Below are positions 1-6,103 of a DNA stretch of 11,145 nt, one piece after another. Each line of letters begins with the position of its first letter. Position 1 is the first letter of the stretch. This DNA comes from Bacteriovoracaceae bacterium (lineage in GTDB: Bacteria > Bdellovibrionota > Bacteriovoracia > Bacteriovoracales > Bacteriovoracaceae), in assembly GCA_947448095.1 (NCBI GenBank), contig CANFNN010000074.1, forward strand, positions 1-11,145, written 5' to 3'. The notes under the pieces are model-generated. The model worked only from the letters and a program-made list of their open reading frames with translations. It was not told where the DNA came from and made no database searches. The position numbers and the translations under genes are program-made.

Positions 1-66
1 ATGTCGGATGTGAAAGAGGGGAAAGCTAGTCCTAAGTGCTATACGGCCATAACAGTTAAGCAGTAA
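1..66 (+). CDS. Possible C-terminal tail of an upstream gene (5' end outside the window)
   Basis: Frame 1 is open from the first base to a TAA at 64-66, and the other two plus frames close within about 30 bases. The 21 codons could be the end of a gene that starts upstream. The stretch is too short to show coding bias and resembles no family I recognise. An ATG happens to sit at base 1, but nothing upstream is visible to judge it as a start. This is a possibility only. Confidence 0.2.
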   Translation: MSDVKEGKASPKCYTAITVKQ

Positions 67-143
67 AGCATACAGTTCTAATATACTTCTTGGCTGGATA
101 ATAGACAGCTCAATTAGTCAGGTAGAAAAGAGATGCACTTTTT

Positions 144-173
144 TTGAAAAAATCTAAAATATGAAAGTATATA
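144..173 (+). promoter_or_regulatory. Sigma70-like promoter of the outer-membrane barrel gene
   Basis: TTGAAA at 144-149 is followed by an 18-base spacer and TATATA at 168-173. Transcription would begin near 180, immediately before the AAAGGAG ribosome site at 181-187. This leaves a leader of roughly 14 bases, and it places the ATG at 161 upstream of the transcript, which argues for the TTG start at 194. Prediction by motif only. Confidence 0.45.
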
Positions 174-193
174 ACTTATTAAAGGAGTCCATT

Positions 194-766
194 TTGAAAA
201 AGATTTCTCGCCTAGTTCTTCTTCTTGCTCTGGCCTTAGGTCATTCGGTTGAATCTCAAGCTGCTTTATTAATTGAGCCAGTTGTTGGTTACTCCTTTGG
301 TAAGGGAACACTTGATATGACAGTTCCTGCGGCTCCCGCTACAAACACGAGTGCGACCAGAAGTTCCAACGGTAGCAGTTATGGTGGTCGTTTGGGTTAT
401 CAGAATTTTGGTTTTCAACTTGGATTAGATTATCTGGCTTCAAGTATGAAAGTGAGCGGTGATTCCTTTAAAACATCTGAATTCGGTGGCTTTGTGGGTT
501 ACGAATTTCCAATTCTTTTTAGAGTCTATGCTGGTTACGTTTTTTCAGGAACGGGAACGTTGGCGACGAGTACTCAGGATTACAATTTTAAGAATGGAAC
601 AGGACCCAAAGTTGGACTTGGATTCACTTTGCTGCCACTGCTTGATTTAAATATTGAGTATCGTTCGATCGCCTATAAAGAAATGGATATTTCAAACGGA
701 CTCGCAACTCTGAAGATGGATTATAATGCAGTCATGGTAGGATTATCTTTACCATTCACGCTTTAA
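194..766 (+). CDS. Small outer-membrane beta-barrel protein
   Basis: A 190-residue secreted protein. I chose the TTG at 194 because AAAGGAG (181-187) lies six bases before it. That start gives a textbook signal peptide: a KK n-region, a leucine/alanine-rich core at about residues 7-17, and likely cleavage after SQA near residue 23. The longer ORF from ATG 161 would bury the signal peptide behind eleven extra residues. The mature part alternates hydrophobic and polar residues with many glycines and aromatics (GGRLGYQNFGFQLGLDY, GGFVGYEFPILFRVYAGYVF, DYNAVMVGLSLPF), as in eight-stranded OmpA/OmpW-type barrels. A Ser/Thr/Asn/Ala-rich segment at about residues 44-59 is probably an extracellular loop. 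It ends in PFTL rather than the usual terminal Phe. The gene appears monocistronic, between its own promoter and a terminator. Which small-barrel family it belongs to, and its ligand or role, are unknown. Confidence 0.8.
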   Translation: MKKISRLVLLLALALGHSVESQAALLIEPVVGYSFGKGTLDMTVPAAPATNTSATRSSNGSSYGGRLGYQNFGFQLGLDYLASSMKVSGDSFKTSEFGGFVGYEFPILFRVYAGYVFSGTGTLATSTQDYNFKNGTGPKVGLGFTLLPLLDLNIEYRSIAYKEMDISNGLATLKMDYNAVMVGLSLPFTL

Positions 767-784
767 TTTAATATTTTAAGACAT

Positions 785-813
785 AAAAAAGGCTCCCTTG
801 CGGAGCCTTTTTT
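785..813. terminator. Bidirectional intrinsic terminator
   Basis: GGCTCC (791-796) and GGAGCC (802-807) form a six-pair GC-rich stem with a five-base loop. It is flanked by six A on the left and six T on the right, so the stem extends to 12 pairs and there is a T-run on both strands. It sits 19 bases after the stop of the barrel gene and 8 bases after the stop of the convergent minus-strand gene, so it can end both transcripts. Confidence 0.9.
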
Positions 814-820
814 ATTTTCT

Positions 821-1489
821 TTAAATCTTTTCAGCCAATTGTTTTGAGCGCGCGAGTTTATGTTTTAATTTTCTTCCAGAAGCGAATCGTGGTTTGTTGA
901 CCATCGAGCCATCGCAAAGATTTCCAGAACTATCTAGTTCAAGTAGTGTGCTTAAGAAGGTTTGCTCACCTACAGGTTTATCAGCATTTTTAGCGTATTT
1001 AGCATAAAGTTTAGCCGATTTTTTACCTGGTTGATTTAAGTGCAGTTCCGCCAGAGTCTTTAAAATTCTATCTACGTCGGCAAGCTGGAAAGCGGCGATG
1101 TTGGTGTTGGCCACGGTTCCAATGCCGGTTGCAAGGCCAGTACCGAACATTCCAAGAACGACTCCTGCCAGTGGGTCAATTCCCGTAACAAGAACGACTC
1201 CGAGACCCACAAAGGCTCCACCTAAGGTGGCGGCATAAGTTCCGGCGACAATTGTCACTGGCGAGAGTGAAAGCTTAATGATGAGTTGTTTTCTGCGCTT
1301 AAGGTATTCATCCATACAGGTTTTTTCTGAGCCAATAGAAGCGATGAGTTCTTTCACCTCTTTGATTCTTACGGCTGGAGCTTCAATGACTTCTTCGTCG
1401 AGCATGATTTCGGCTGATTCAGGAATCTCTACAGCGGCAAAGCTGTTCAGAGAAAAAAGACAGCTGAGAGCAAGTGCTTTGAATTTCAT
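821..1489 (-). CDS. Exported protein with glycine-rich hydrophobic hairpin, unknown function
   Basis: I do not recognise a named family. The start is set at the ATG at 1489, because it opens a clear signal peptide (MKFKALALSCLFSLNSFAA, cleavage near residue 19); the frame is open to 1600 but the extra 37 residues hide that signal. An AAAGG-type ribosome site lies about eight bases before the ATG. The mature protein of about 200 residues has an acidic N-terminal stretch (residues 20-50). Two Gly/Ala/Val-rich hydrophobic segments follow at about 78-101 and 106-127, separated by a GIDP turn, so it may be membrane-inserted. The C-terminal part is basic. Two cysteines (58 and 192), one in a SGNLCDGS motif, could form a disulfide. 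The gene is convergent with the barrel gene and shares its terminator. Real gene: likely. Function: none assignable. Confidence 0.75.
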   Translation of the reverse strand: MKFKALALSCLFSLNSFAAVEIPESAEIMLDEEVIEAPAVRIKEVKELIASIGSEKTCMDEYLKRRKQLIIKLSLSPVTIVAGTYAATLGGAFVGLGVVLVTGIDPLAGVVLGMFGTGLATGIGTVANTNIAAFQLADVDRILKTLAELHLNQPGKKSAKLYAKYAKNADKPVGEQTFLSTLLELDSSGNLCDGSMVNKPRFASGRKLKHKLARSKQLAEKI

Positions 1490-1508
1490 CGGGCAACCTT
1501 TGAAAGAG

Positions 1509-1585
1509 TGGGGTAAGCCCGATTGTCGCACTAACTGGTTAGGATAGAGAGGGGGAAGGCATATTTTACAAAAACTTGGGGTAAG
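1509..1585 (+). repeat. Nine-base direct repeat in the 1490-1722 intergenic region
   Basis: TGGGGTAAG occurs at 1509-1517 and again at 1577-1585, in the gap between the divergent exported-protein gene (minus) and the ORF6N gene (plus). It could be a pair of regulator sites upstream of the minus-strand gene, but a nine-base repeat may be chance. I see no convincing -35/-10 pair or hairpin in this gap. Confidence 0.25.
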
Positions 1586-1722
1586 TGGTTCGAATGACAA
1601 GAAACTTCCTCAATAGATTTTTAAAGTGTTTCAAAAAAGAACGTTTCGCTGATGTGTCTTTCTACTGAATGAGCTTCGAGAAAATCTTTGGTAATTCATC
1701 AATATTATCCTGGAGGTACTCG

Positions 1723-2228
1723 ATGTCACAAATTACAACTAATAAAATTGAAAAAATGATTTATGTCATACGAGGACAAAAAGTAATGCTAGATAGTGAT
1801 TTAGTTGAGCTGTATTGTGTTTTAACTAAAAATCTAAACAAAGCTGTTCAGAGAAATATCGGTAAATTTCCCAATGACTTCATGTTTAGATTGAGTCGTA
1901 AGGAATTTGAAGATTTAAGGTTCCAGTTTGGAACCTTTAAAAATTCAACACAAGGCCGCAAATATCTTCCTTTTGTTTTCACTAAATACGGCGTGGTTGC
2001 ATTTCTGGAGTGTTAAGTAGTGAAGTCGCTACGAATGTGAATATTTCAATTGTGAGAACATTTATAAAAATGAGGAAAATATTGGCCTCCGAGGAGTCAT
2101 TAACAGACCGGCCAGGAAAACTGGAAGAAGGAACGGATAAATTATTTCGAATAGTTTTTGTGCGACTTGATGACGTGGAATATAACAACCCTTTGGTGCC
2201 CAAGGAACGTAAGCGAGTGGGACTTTAA
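1723..2228 (+). pseudogene. ORF6N-domain DNA-binding protein, frameshifted
   Basis: The start ATG at 1723 follows a strong GGAGGT (1712-1717) at five bases. The first 97 codons match the ORF6N family known from phage antirepressor-like and chromosomal proteins: IEKMIYVIRGQKVMLDSDLVELY, then NLNKAVQRNIGKFPNDFMFRL, then LPFVFTKYGV. The frame stops at TAA 2014-2016. From 2010 the next frame continues exactly where the family does: VLSS, then NVNISIVRTFIKMRKILAS, then KLFRIVF, ending in the family-typical basic tail KERKRVGL at 2228. Adding one base at about 2010 (GAG-TGT to GAG-GTG-T) joins the two frames with no missing residues. So this is a one-base loss in an otherwise intact gene, or a sequencing error. 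There is no X-XXY-YYZ slippery heptamer at the junction, so programmed frameshifting is less likely. A usual family Gly (YGV) is Cys here. Confidence 0.8.
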
Positions 2229-2280
2229 CAAAACAACTCTTATTGACTAAAGTTGCCCACAGCTTTGTCGATAAAATAGT

Positions 2281-2793
2281 ATGAGAGCTTTTTATCTAAT
2301 TCCCTTTCTCTTTATATCCTCCGCTTTTGCTAAGCCTTGTGGACTTGAAGGTACGATTGAAGAACGCATTAAAGATTGTGCTCAGGTCAAAGGCACCTTC
2401 GCTTTAATTGCGGTTTCAGAGAAAGGTGCAGAAATATATAGGGACATGAAATCCAAACTCATCTGGGGCAATCGTGTGGCGACTGATTTTAATCAGTACG
2501 GTTCGCAAAAGGCCTGCTCAGTTGAAGTTTCTGAATATCAGACTTTAAATACCCTTAAGTGGCGGCTGCCGAGTATCCGGGAATTTGAAGAAGCTGCGGC
2601 CCATGGCATGAAGAGTGCTCTTCCCAATATGGAGCATTCCTACTGGTCTTCCACTCCAGTTTTATCAAGAAAAACGAAGCGCAGACGCGCTAGGGCAGTA
2701 GGCGTATACGTCTGGGATGGCTTTGAAGAGAAGTCTGACGTTGGGGATAATCTCAAAGATGCGGCATCAGTTCGCTGTGTCGCCCGAGAATAA
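2281..2793 (+). CDS. Secreted DUF1566 / Lcl-domain protein
   Basis: A 170-residue protein with a signal peptide (MRAFYLIPFLFISSAFA, cleavage before KPCG). The mature part has the marks of the DUF1566/Lcl C-terminal family, which is common in secreted proteins of Bdellovibrionota and Leptospira: a SKLIWG strand near 58-63, KWRLPSIREFEEA at 93-105, SYWSST at 120-125, and a terminal SVRCVARE. The fold is C-type-lectin/FGE-like, but no catalytic or binding role is established for most members. Cys20, 33, 79 and 166 could form disulfides. A very basic patch, KTKRRRARA (131-139), interrupts the domain. No good ribosome site precedes the ATG. The gene starts 52 bases after the broken ORF6N gene and lies 88 bases before the next gene on the same strand. 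Confidence 0.8.
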   Translation: MRAFYLIPFLFISSAFAKPCGLEGTIEERIKDCAQVKGTFALIAVSEKGAEIYRDMKSKLIWGNRVATDFNQYGSQKACSVEVSEYQTLNTLKWRLPSIREFEEAAAHGMKSALPNMEHSYWSSTPVLSRKTKRRRARAVGVYVWDGFEEKSDVGDNLKDAASVRCVARE

Positions 2794-2881
2794 TTTAGAC
2801 TCCTTTGGTCAGGTGATGACCACTTTTGCCTACACCGTGAGTGGCATTGAAGTCCCCTGAGAATAATCCGAAAATAAGAGA

Positions 2882-3619
2882 ATGAATAAATACAAAATCA
2901 TTCTCTGCTCATTTTTTCTCCTCTCACTCAGTCAGGTCTTTGCGGCTTCTCACAAGAAGCCTCTAGCACTTGTTTGGAATGGACCAGGAGCATGCCGACC
3001 GAGTTGTGTTTTAGATGCTGTTCATGTGGCAAAAAAAGCGGGCTTCCAAGTTCGTTATGTGAATCCTTCTCTAACGGATTATTCCGTATTTAAAATTGCA
3101 AAACTTTGGGTTCAGCCTGGAGGAAAATCTGTCACAGCAGCGCAATCAATGAGTACAGAAATGCACCAAGAGATTGTCGACTTCGTGGCTAATGGCGGAG
3201 GCTATGTTGGGTTTTGTGCGGGTGCATTTATTTCCACTGCAAAAATTGGAACGAGTGGGGAAGATGGTTATGGAATTCTTCCTGGTGCAACTGAGCTACT
3301 AGTCAAACAAGGTCCAGAGAATTTGATGCTAAAAATCTCGACACCTAAATATGGAGACCGCTGGATGCTCTACGCCGGAGGCCCTTTCATTAAGGTAACT
3401 GAAGAAGAACTGGCAGCTGTGCAAGGTGAAGTGATTGCTCGTTATCCTGATGGTAGCATCGGGGGAATTCATGGTCGTTTTGGTAAAGGCAAAGTGGCAG
3501 TGACTGGCTTTCACCCAGAAGCAGATATTTTTTGGAAGTTATTTGATAAAAAAATTGATCGTGACGGAAGTGATACATTCTTTGCGGTTGATATGATCAG
3601 GTATGCGACCTCACCTTAA
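2882..3619 (+). CDS. Secreted BPL_N / class I glutamine-amidotransferase-like protein
   Basis: A 245-residue protein with an N-terminal signal peptide (MNKYKIILCSFFLLSLSQVFA, cleavage near 21-22). The rest is an alpha/beta domain like the N-terminal domain of eukaryotic biotin-protein ligase (BPL_N), related to class I glutamine amidotransferases. A VQPGG turn is at 77-81. The nucleophile elbow is GGGYVGFCAGAF with Cys112. A late GFHPEA motif supplies His211 and Glu213, completing a Cys-His-Glu triad. So the hydrolase machinery looks intact, but the substrate is unknown. A secreted location makes a cytoplasmic amidotransferase role with a synthetase partner unlikely; a periplasmic peptidase or amidase is conceivable. 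Cys38 and Cys42 (ACRPSC) could form a disulfide. Its stop overlaps that of the convergent gene. Confidence 0.82.
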   Translation: MNKYKIILCSFFLLSLSQVFAASHKKPLALVWNGPGACRPSCVLDAVHVAKKAGFQVRYVNPSLTDYSVFKIAKLWVQPGGKSVTAAQSMSTEMHQEIVDFVANGGGYVGFCAGAFISTAKIGTSGEDGYGILPGATELLVKQGPENLMLKISTPKYGDRWMLYAGGPFIKVTEEELAAVQGEVIARYPDGSIGGIHGRFGKGKVAVTGFHPEADIFWKLFDKKIDRDGSDTFFAVDMIRYATSP

Positions 3620-4485
3620 GCATCTTCCCAGTCTGGTGATTTCAAATAGATCGTATGCTTAACCAGCCAGTGTAAACCCAACTTCATTTGATTGAGTAGT
3701 TTGGACTTTCCTATGTCGGAGGGAATGATCCCTACTTTTCTTAAAAGCTGGTTTATCTTGTGAATTCTTTTGACCTGGTAGTCTTCTGGTGTGAGAAAAG
3801 TAATCGATAAAGAGATAGAAACTTCTTCACTCCCGTTCTCCACTAAATGCGGATCAGTATAACTAAAGAAGGCCCCACTGGATGGGCCCATCTCATACTT
3901 CACGGCTTTTTTCATTTTCTCATCAGTGTAGAGAGTCTTGGCCAAGCTGTGGACTCCGTGGAAAGCCTCATCTTCTTCTTGACCTACGATTTCTCTGTCA
4001 GTGTGATCCCAAAGCCACAAGGTCTTCTGACCTTTGATCTGGAAAAAATAATTAGCGTTAAAATCCCGGTGATAGGGCGTGACTCCACCTGGAGAGGTGA
4101 TAAAGATCCACGCCTTGGGCTTGCACATTTTTGAGTCATGCCTGTGAACATTCTTTTCAATATTCGCCATGATTGTTTGAATAAGATCACGGTAAAGGGG
4201 ATCCTTCTCAACTTCCATTAAATAAACAAATGAACCCGAAGCCTCAATGTTGTTTAAAGTCTCTTCGATGGTCATTCCCGTTTGAAGTTCGCGGGCCGTA
4301 TCAAAAGGTTGAGTGCGCTTAAGCATAGCGCTATGAAAGCGAATTTTAGGACTTCTTAAGGCCAGTTTCTTGAGTTCCTCAAGCTGCAGAAGAGGATGAT
4401 GACTAAGCGAGTGCTGAAAATTATGGTGCCTTTTCAGAGCATAGTCATCGACTGGATTTTGAATGAGTGCGGTCGATTTATTCAC
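3616..4485 (-). CDS. Cupin-like / JmjC-type Fe(II)-dependent oxygenase domain protein
   Basis: A 289-residue cytoplasmic protein without a signal peptide. Its centre looks like the cupin_8/JmjC-like group of 2-oxoglutarate Fe(II) oxygenases: TSPGGVTPYHRDFNANYFFQIKGQKTLWLWD at about 130-160. His139 and Asp141 make the HxD metal motif, Lys154 follows in KGQK, and His213 in TDPHLVENG is a candidate distal metal ligand. Family members hydroxylate proteins or small molecules; the target here is not deducible. The N-terminal 90 residues are His-rich (HHNFQHSLSHH) and the C-terminal 55 are basic and helical. The start is GTG at 4485 with no clear ribosome site, so it is uncertain. The last four bases overlap the convergent BPL_N gene, the two TAA stops sharing TTAA at 3616-3619. 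Confidence 0.75.
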   Translation of the reverse strand: MNKSTALIQNPVDDYALKRHHNFQHSLSHHPLLQLEELKKLALRSPKIRFHSAMLKRTQPFDTARELQTGMTIEETLNNIEASGSFVYLMEVEKDPLYRDLIQTIMANIEKNVHRHDSKMCKPKAWIFITSPGGVTPYHRDFNANYFFQIKGQKTLWLWDHTDREIVGQEEDEAFHGVHSLAKTLYTDEKMKKAVKYEMGPSSGAFFSYTDPHLVENGSEEVSISLSITFLTPEDYQVKRIHKINQLLRKVGIIPSDIGKSKLLNQMKLGLHWLVKHTIYLKSPDWEDA

Positions 4486-4542
4486 TGGCGTGTTTTAGTT
4501 CAAGTAATAGTTATTTGTCTAGGAAGAGAGTCTAAAAATAAG

Positions 4543-4560
4543 CATGCTAAACTTTGCATG
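4543..4560. promoter_or_regulatory. Inverted repeat in the divergent intergenic region 4486-4645
   Basis: CATGC (4543-4547) and GCATG (4556-4560) are inverted around an eight-base AT-rich spacer, midway between the divergent oxygenase and coiled-coil genes. This is a plausible operator for either gene, but a five-base arm is weak evidence. A TATGAT box at 4565-4570 lacks a matching -35. Nothing else in this gap stands out. Confidence 0.25.
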
Positions 4561-4645
4561 TTTTTATGATATTCCAAATTGAGTATATGAGATTGGTTTC
4601 TGAATTGCATCTCACTCGTTTGAACTACAACTTTAAGGAGTCGCC

Positions 4646-4996
4646 ATGTTTAAACTCGCTACAATTACTTTGATGATCTTTTTAATTCTCCCCGTCAGTG
4701 CTATGGAAAGCGTCAAAGGGGCAAAAAAGGATTTAGAGAAATTTAAACAAGAGATGACCCTTGAGTTTCATCAAGTGGAAAATGAGTTGAAACTTATGAG
4801 TGAGAAAGCCGAGAAAAAAAGCGACGCGGCCTACCGAGCTTCAGTCAAAGAGTTGACCGAAGCGCGTGATAAATTACGCTCAGACTTAGATCACCTGGAA
4901 GCTGATACCAAAGGGAAATGGAAGGAAGCTAAAAATAGTATTTCCACTTCGATGGCAAAACTGCATGCAAAAATCCAGCAAGGACTTAAGAAATAA
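4646..4996 (+). CDS. Secreted coiled-coil protein, similar to sll1863-type stress proteins
   Basis: A 116-residue protein starting at ATG 4646, five bases after AAGGAG (4635-4640). Residues 1-19 are a signal peptide (MFKLATITLMIFLILPVSA). The remainder is almost entirely charged heptad-type helix with no cysteine or proline (KKDLEKFKQEMTLEFHQVE, then ELTEARDKLRSDLDHLEAD). It ends in an amphipathic run, GKWKEAKNSISTSMAKLHAKI. That layout (long Lys/Glu coiled coil, Trp, then a short amphipathic tail) resembles small helical stress-response proteins annotated as the sll1863 family. This is a resemblance by eye, not a proven assignment. It would act in the periplasm. The next gene starts 15 bases downstream, so the two are probably co-transcribed. 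Confidence 0.75.
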   Translation: MFKLATITLMIFLILPVSAMESVKGAKKDLEKFKQEMTLEFHQVENELKLMSEKAEKKSDAAYRASVKELTEARDKLRSDLDHLEADTKGKWKEAKNSISTSMAKLHAKIQQGLKK

Positions 4997-5011
4997 TGAT
5001 ATATATGGTGA

Positions 5012-5734
5012 ATGACTAATTCATATCACCTGCACACTGAAATGTTCAAGCTTCTGACTCATGAGGGAGATGGTGCTCTATCCACGATCTCTCTGGATGT
5101 CCCTGGATATCCTTTTGGGTCAGTTGTTCCTTATTGTTTGGATGCCCACTTCGTTCCAAATATTTTGATCAGTCATATTGCTCAGCATACGAAAAACATT
5201 GGGGCCAATAATAAAGTCTCGCTCTTAATTAATGAGAGCTCCACTCAAACCAATAAACAAGCGCAGAGTCGACTGACTTATTTAGGTGAGGCGATCAAGG
5301 TTGAGGATGATACAAATATAAGACTGCGCTATTTACGCTATTTTCCAGCCGCTCAAGATTATTTTAAGACACATGGTTTTTCTTTTTATCAAATTAGGCC
5401 AACTAAGCTTCGCTACATCGGTGGCTTTGGAAAAATTTATTGGATCGAAAAAGAATCTATTCATCTCGAAAATATATTTAGCGCGGAAGAGGAACATAAA
5501 ATTGTCAACCATATGAACCTAGATCATGAACAGAATTTGAAAGAGTACGCGCGCTATTATTTGAATCTTTCACTCTCAGCTGAAGAGAACGTTTTCATGA
5601 GTGGGCTTGATCAATTCGGATTGGATCTGTTGGTAAATGAAATGAAATACCGAATTGATTTTAAAAACGAACTTGTGAATGCCAGCGAGGCACGCTCAGT
5701 CTTGGTTGAGATGGCCAAAGTTGCGAGATCTTAA
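5012..5734 (+). CDS. HugZ-like pyridoxamine-5'-phosphate-oxidase-family protein
   Basis: A 240-residue cytoplasmic protein with two parts. Residues about 10-150 are the split-barrel flavin/haem domain: GALSTISLDVPGYPFGSVVPY at 21-41, ILISHIAQHTKNI at 51-63, RLTYLGEA at 87-94, RYFPAAQDYF at 109-118 and LRYIGGFGKIYWI at 133-145. Residues about 155-237 are a DUF2470-like C-terminal domain with IVNHMNLDHEQN. This order matches HugZ-type proteins; Helicobacter HugZ binds haem and cleaves it to release iron. Many relatives have no proven activity, so haem use here is inference. The ATG at 5012 has GGTGA just before it, too close for an ideal ribosome site; translation may be coupled to the gene ending at 4996. 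Met11 (5042) is an alternative start that keeps the whole domain. Confidence 0.85.
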   Translation: MTNSYHLHTEMFKLLTHEGDGALSTISLDVPGYPFGSVVPYCLDAHFVPNILISHIAQHTKNIGANNKVSLLINESSTQTNKQAQSRLTYLGEAIKVEDDTNIRLRYLRYFPAAQDYFKTHGFSFYQIRPTKLRYIGGFGKIYWIEKESIHLENIFSAEEEHKIVNHMNLDHEQNLKEYARYYLNLSLSAEENVFMSGLDQFGLDLLVNEMKYRIDFKNELVNASEARSVLVEMAKVARS

Positions 5735-5773
5735 GAGTCAAGTTCCTTGCGCTAGAATTCAGAATAAACAGCA

Positions 5774-5805
5774 TTCTCAAAACCCCACTCTCGTTTTAAT
5801 ATTAT
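5774..5805 (+). promoter_or_regulatory. Candidate promoter of the small RNA
   Basis: Two overlapping AT-rich -10 candidates are present: TAATAT (5797-5802) with TTCTCA 17 bases upstream (5774-5779), and TATTAT (5800-5805). Either gives a start near 5809-5812, where the closing helix of the predicted RNA begins at 5811. Each box is only a partial consensus match; the coincidence of position is the main argument. Confidence 0.35.
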
Positions 5806-5810
5806 TTCAA

Positions 5811-5924
5811 GTTCACGGCAGTCAGGTCAAACTGATTGTCAGTTGTTAGAGAAGGCGGGAAACCAAATTCATTAGGAACAGAAACGTGAACCACAAATGA
5901 CCATCTTCGGATGGTCATTTTTTT
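5811..5924 (+). ncRNA. Candidate structured small RNA, unassigned class
   Basis: This lies in the 369-base gap between the HugZ-like gene and the MetRS-like gene. GTTCACG (5811-5817) is perfectly complementary to CGTGAAC (5885-5891), closing a domain of about 80 bases. Inside, AACTGA-TTG-TCAGTT (5830-5844) is a perfect six-base inverted repeat, with an alternative TCAG/CTGA pairing overlapping it. Four bases after the closing helix a strong terminator starts (5895-5924). A promoter-like sequence ends just before 5811, so the whole fits a discrete transcript of about 114 nt. It does not show the conserved cores I know for SRP RNA, tmRNA, RNase P RNA, SAM, TPP, cobalamin, glycine or c-di-GMP riboswitches. 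It could instead be the 3' UTR of the upstream gene, or an attenuator for the downstream gene 180 bases away. Confidence 0.5.
5895..5924 (+). terminator. Strong intrinsic terminator with UUCG tetraloop
   Basis: AAATGACCATC (5895-5905) pairs perfectly with GATGGTCATTT (5910-5920) across a TTCG loop, giving 11 pairs followed by further T to 5924. The T-run favours termination on the plus strand. It lies 160 bases past the HugZ-like stop and 180 before the MetRS-like start, so it most likely ends the candidate small RNA. Confidence 0.9.
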
Positions 5925-5962
5925 GTCTGCATCTCAAACCATGCTGGCTGATGACCATCTTC
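5897..5962 (+). repeat. Twelve-base direct repeat of the terminator arm
   Basis: ATGACCATCTTC at 5897-5908 (left arm and loop of the terminator) recurs exactly at 5951-5962. The right arm GATGGTCAT (5910-5918) can therefore pair with either copy. Pairing with the downstream copy would require transcription past the terminator. Confidence 0.7.
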
Positions 5963-5978
5963 AAGGGGCATTTGAGAT
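5931..5978 (+). other. Second hairpin, possible leader structure
   Basis: ATCTCAAA (5931-5938) is perfectly complementary to TTTGAGAT (5971-5978), enclosing 32 bases that include the second ATGACCATCTTC copy and small TGG/CCA and TGC/GCA pairings. There is no T-run after it, so it is not a terminator. It lies 126 bases before the MetRS-like start, and may be outside that gene's transcript if the proximal promoter is used. Confidence 0.4.
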
Positions 5979-6067
5979 TGCTTTCCTAAAGTTTTAAGTT
6001 CACTTTTTACTTCTTTGCCTGCATGGGCCAGATTTGCTTGAAACAGTGATTCTTGAAGAGGATTCTA

Positions 6068-6097
6068 TTGCTTCAGTGGCTCTCGATTGTTTACAAT
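6068..6097 (+). promoter_or_regulatory. Possible leaderless promoter of the MetRS-like gene
   Basis: TACAAT (6092-6097) matches five of six -10 bases and has TTGCTT 18 bases upstream (6068-6073). Transcription would start about at 6104, the A of the ATG. No ribosome-binding sequence precedes that ATG, which agrees with a leaderless mRNA. An alternative start, TTG at 6068 behind AAGAGG (6056-6061), would need an upstream promoter. Confidence 0.35.
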
Positions 6098-6103
6098 ATC
6101 CCT

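Noticed and set aside
90..113. Hairpin TTGGCTG/CAGC-T-CAA as a terminator for an upstream gene
   Set aside because: The stem has a bulge and no T-run follows on either strand.
161..193. ATG 161 as start of the barrel protein
   Set aside because: It lies within the predicted promoter and before the AAAGGAG site; the TTG at 194 gives a clean signal peptide.
1588..1597. GGTTCGAAT as the T-arm of a tRNA
   Set aside because: No acceptor, D or anticodon arms can be built around it on either strand.
2001..2014. Programmed -1 frameshifting in the ORF6N gene
   Set aside because: There is no slippery heptamer and no obvious stimulatory stem just downstream; a one-base loss explains the data.
2243..2277. 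TTGACT and TAAAAT as a promoter for the DUF1566-type gene
   Set aside because: The spacer is 23 bases, and transcription would start inside the gene after its ATG.
2807..2821. GGTCA/TGACC hairpin after the DUF1566-type gene as a terminator
   Set aside because: It has only five pairs and no T-run.
5811..5924. c-di-GMP, fluoride, SAM or cobalamin riboswitch controlling the MetRS-like gene
   Set aside because: Short matches such as GGTCAAAC and CTGATGAC occur, but the conserved cores of these classes are missing, and the terminator is 180 bases from the gene.
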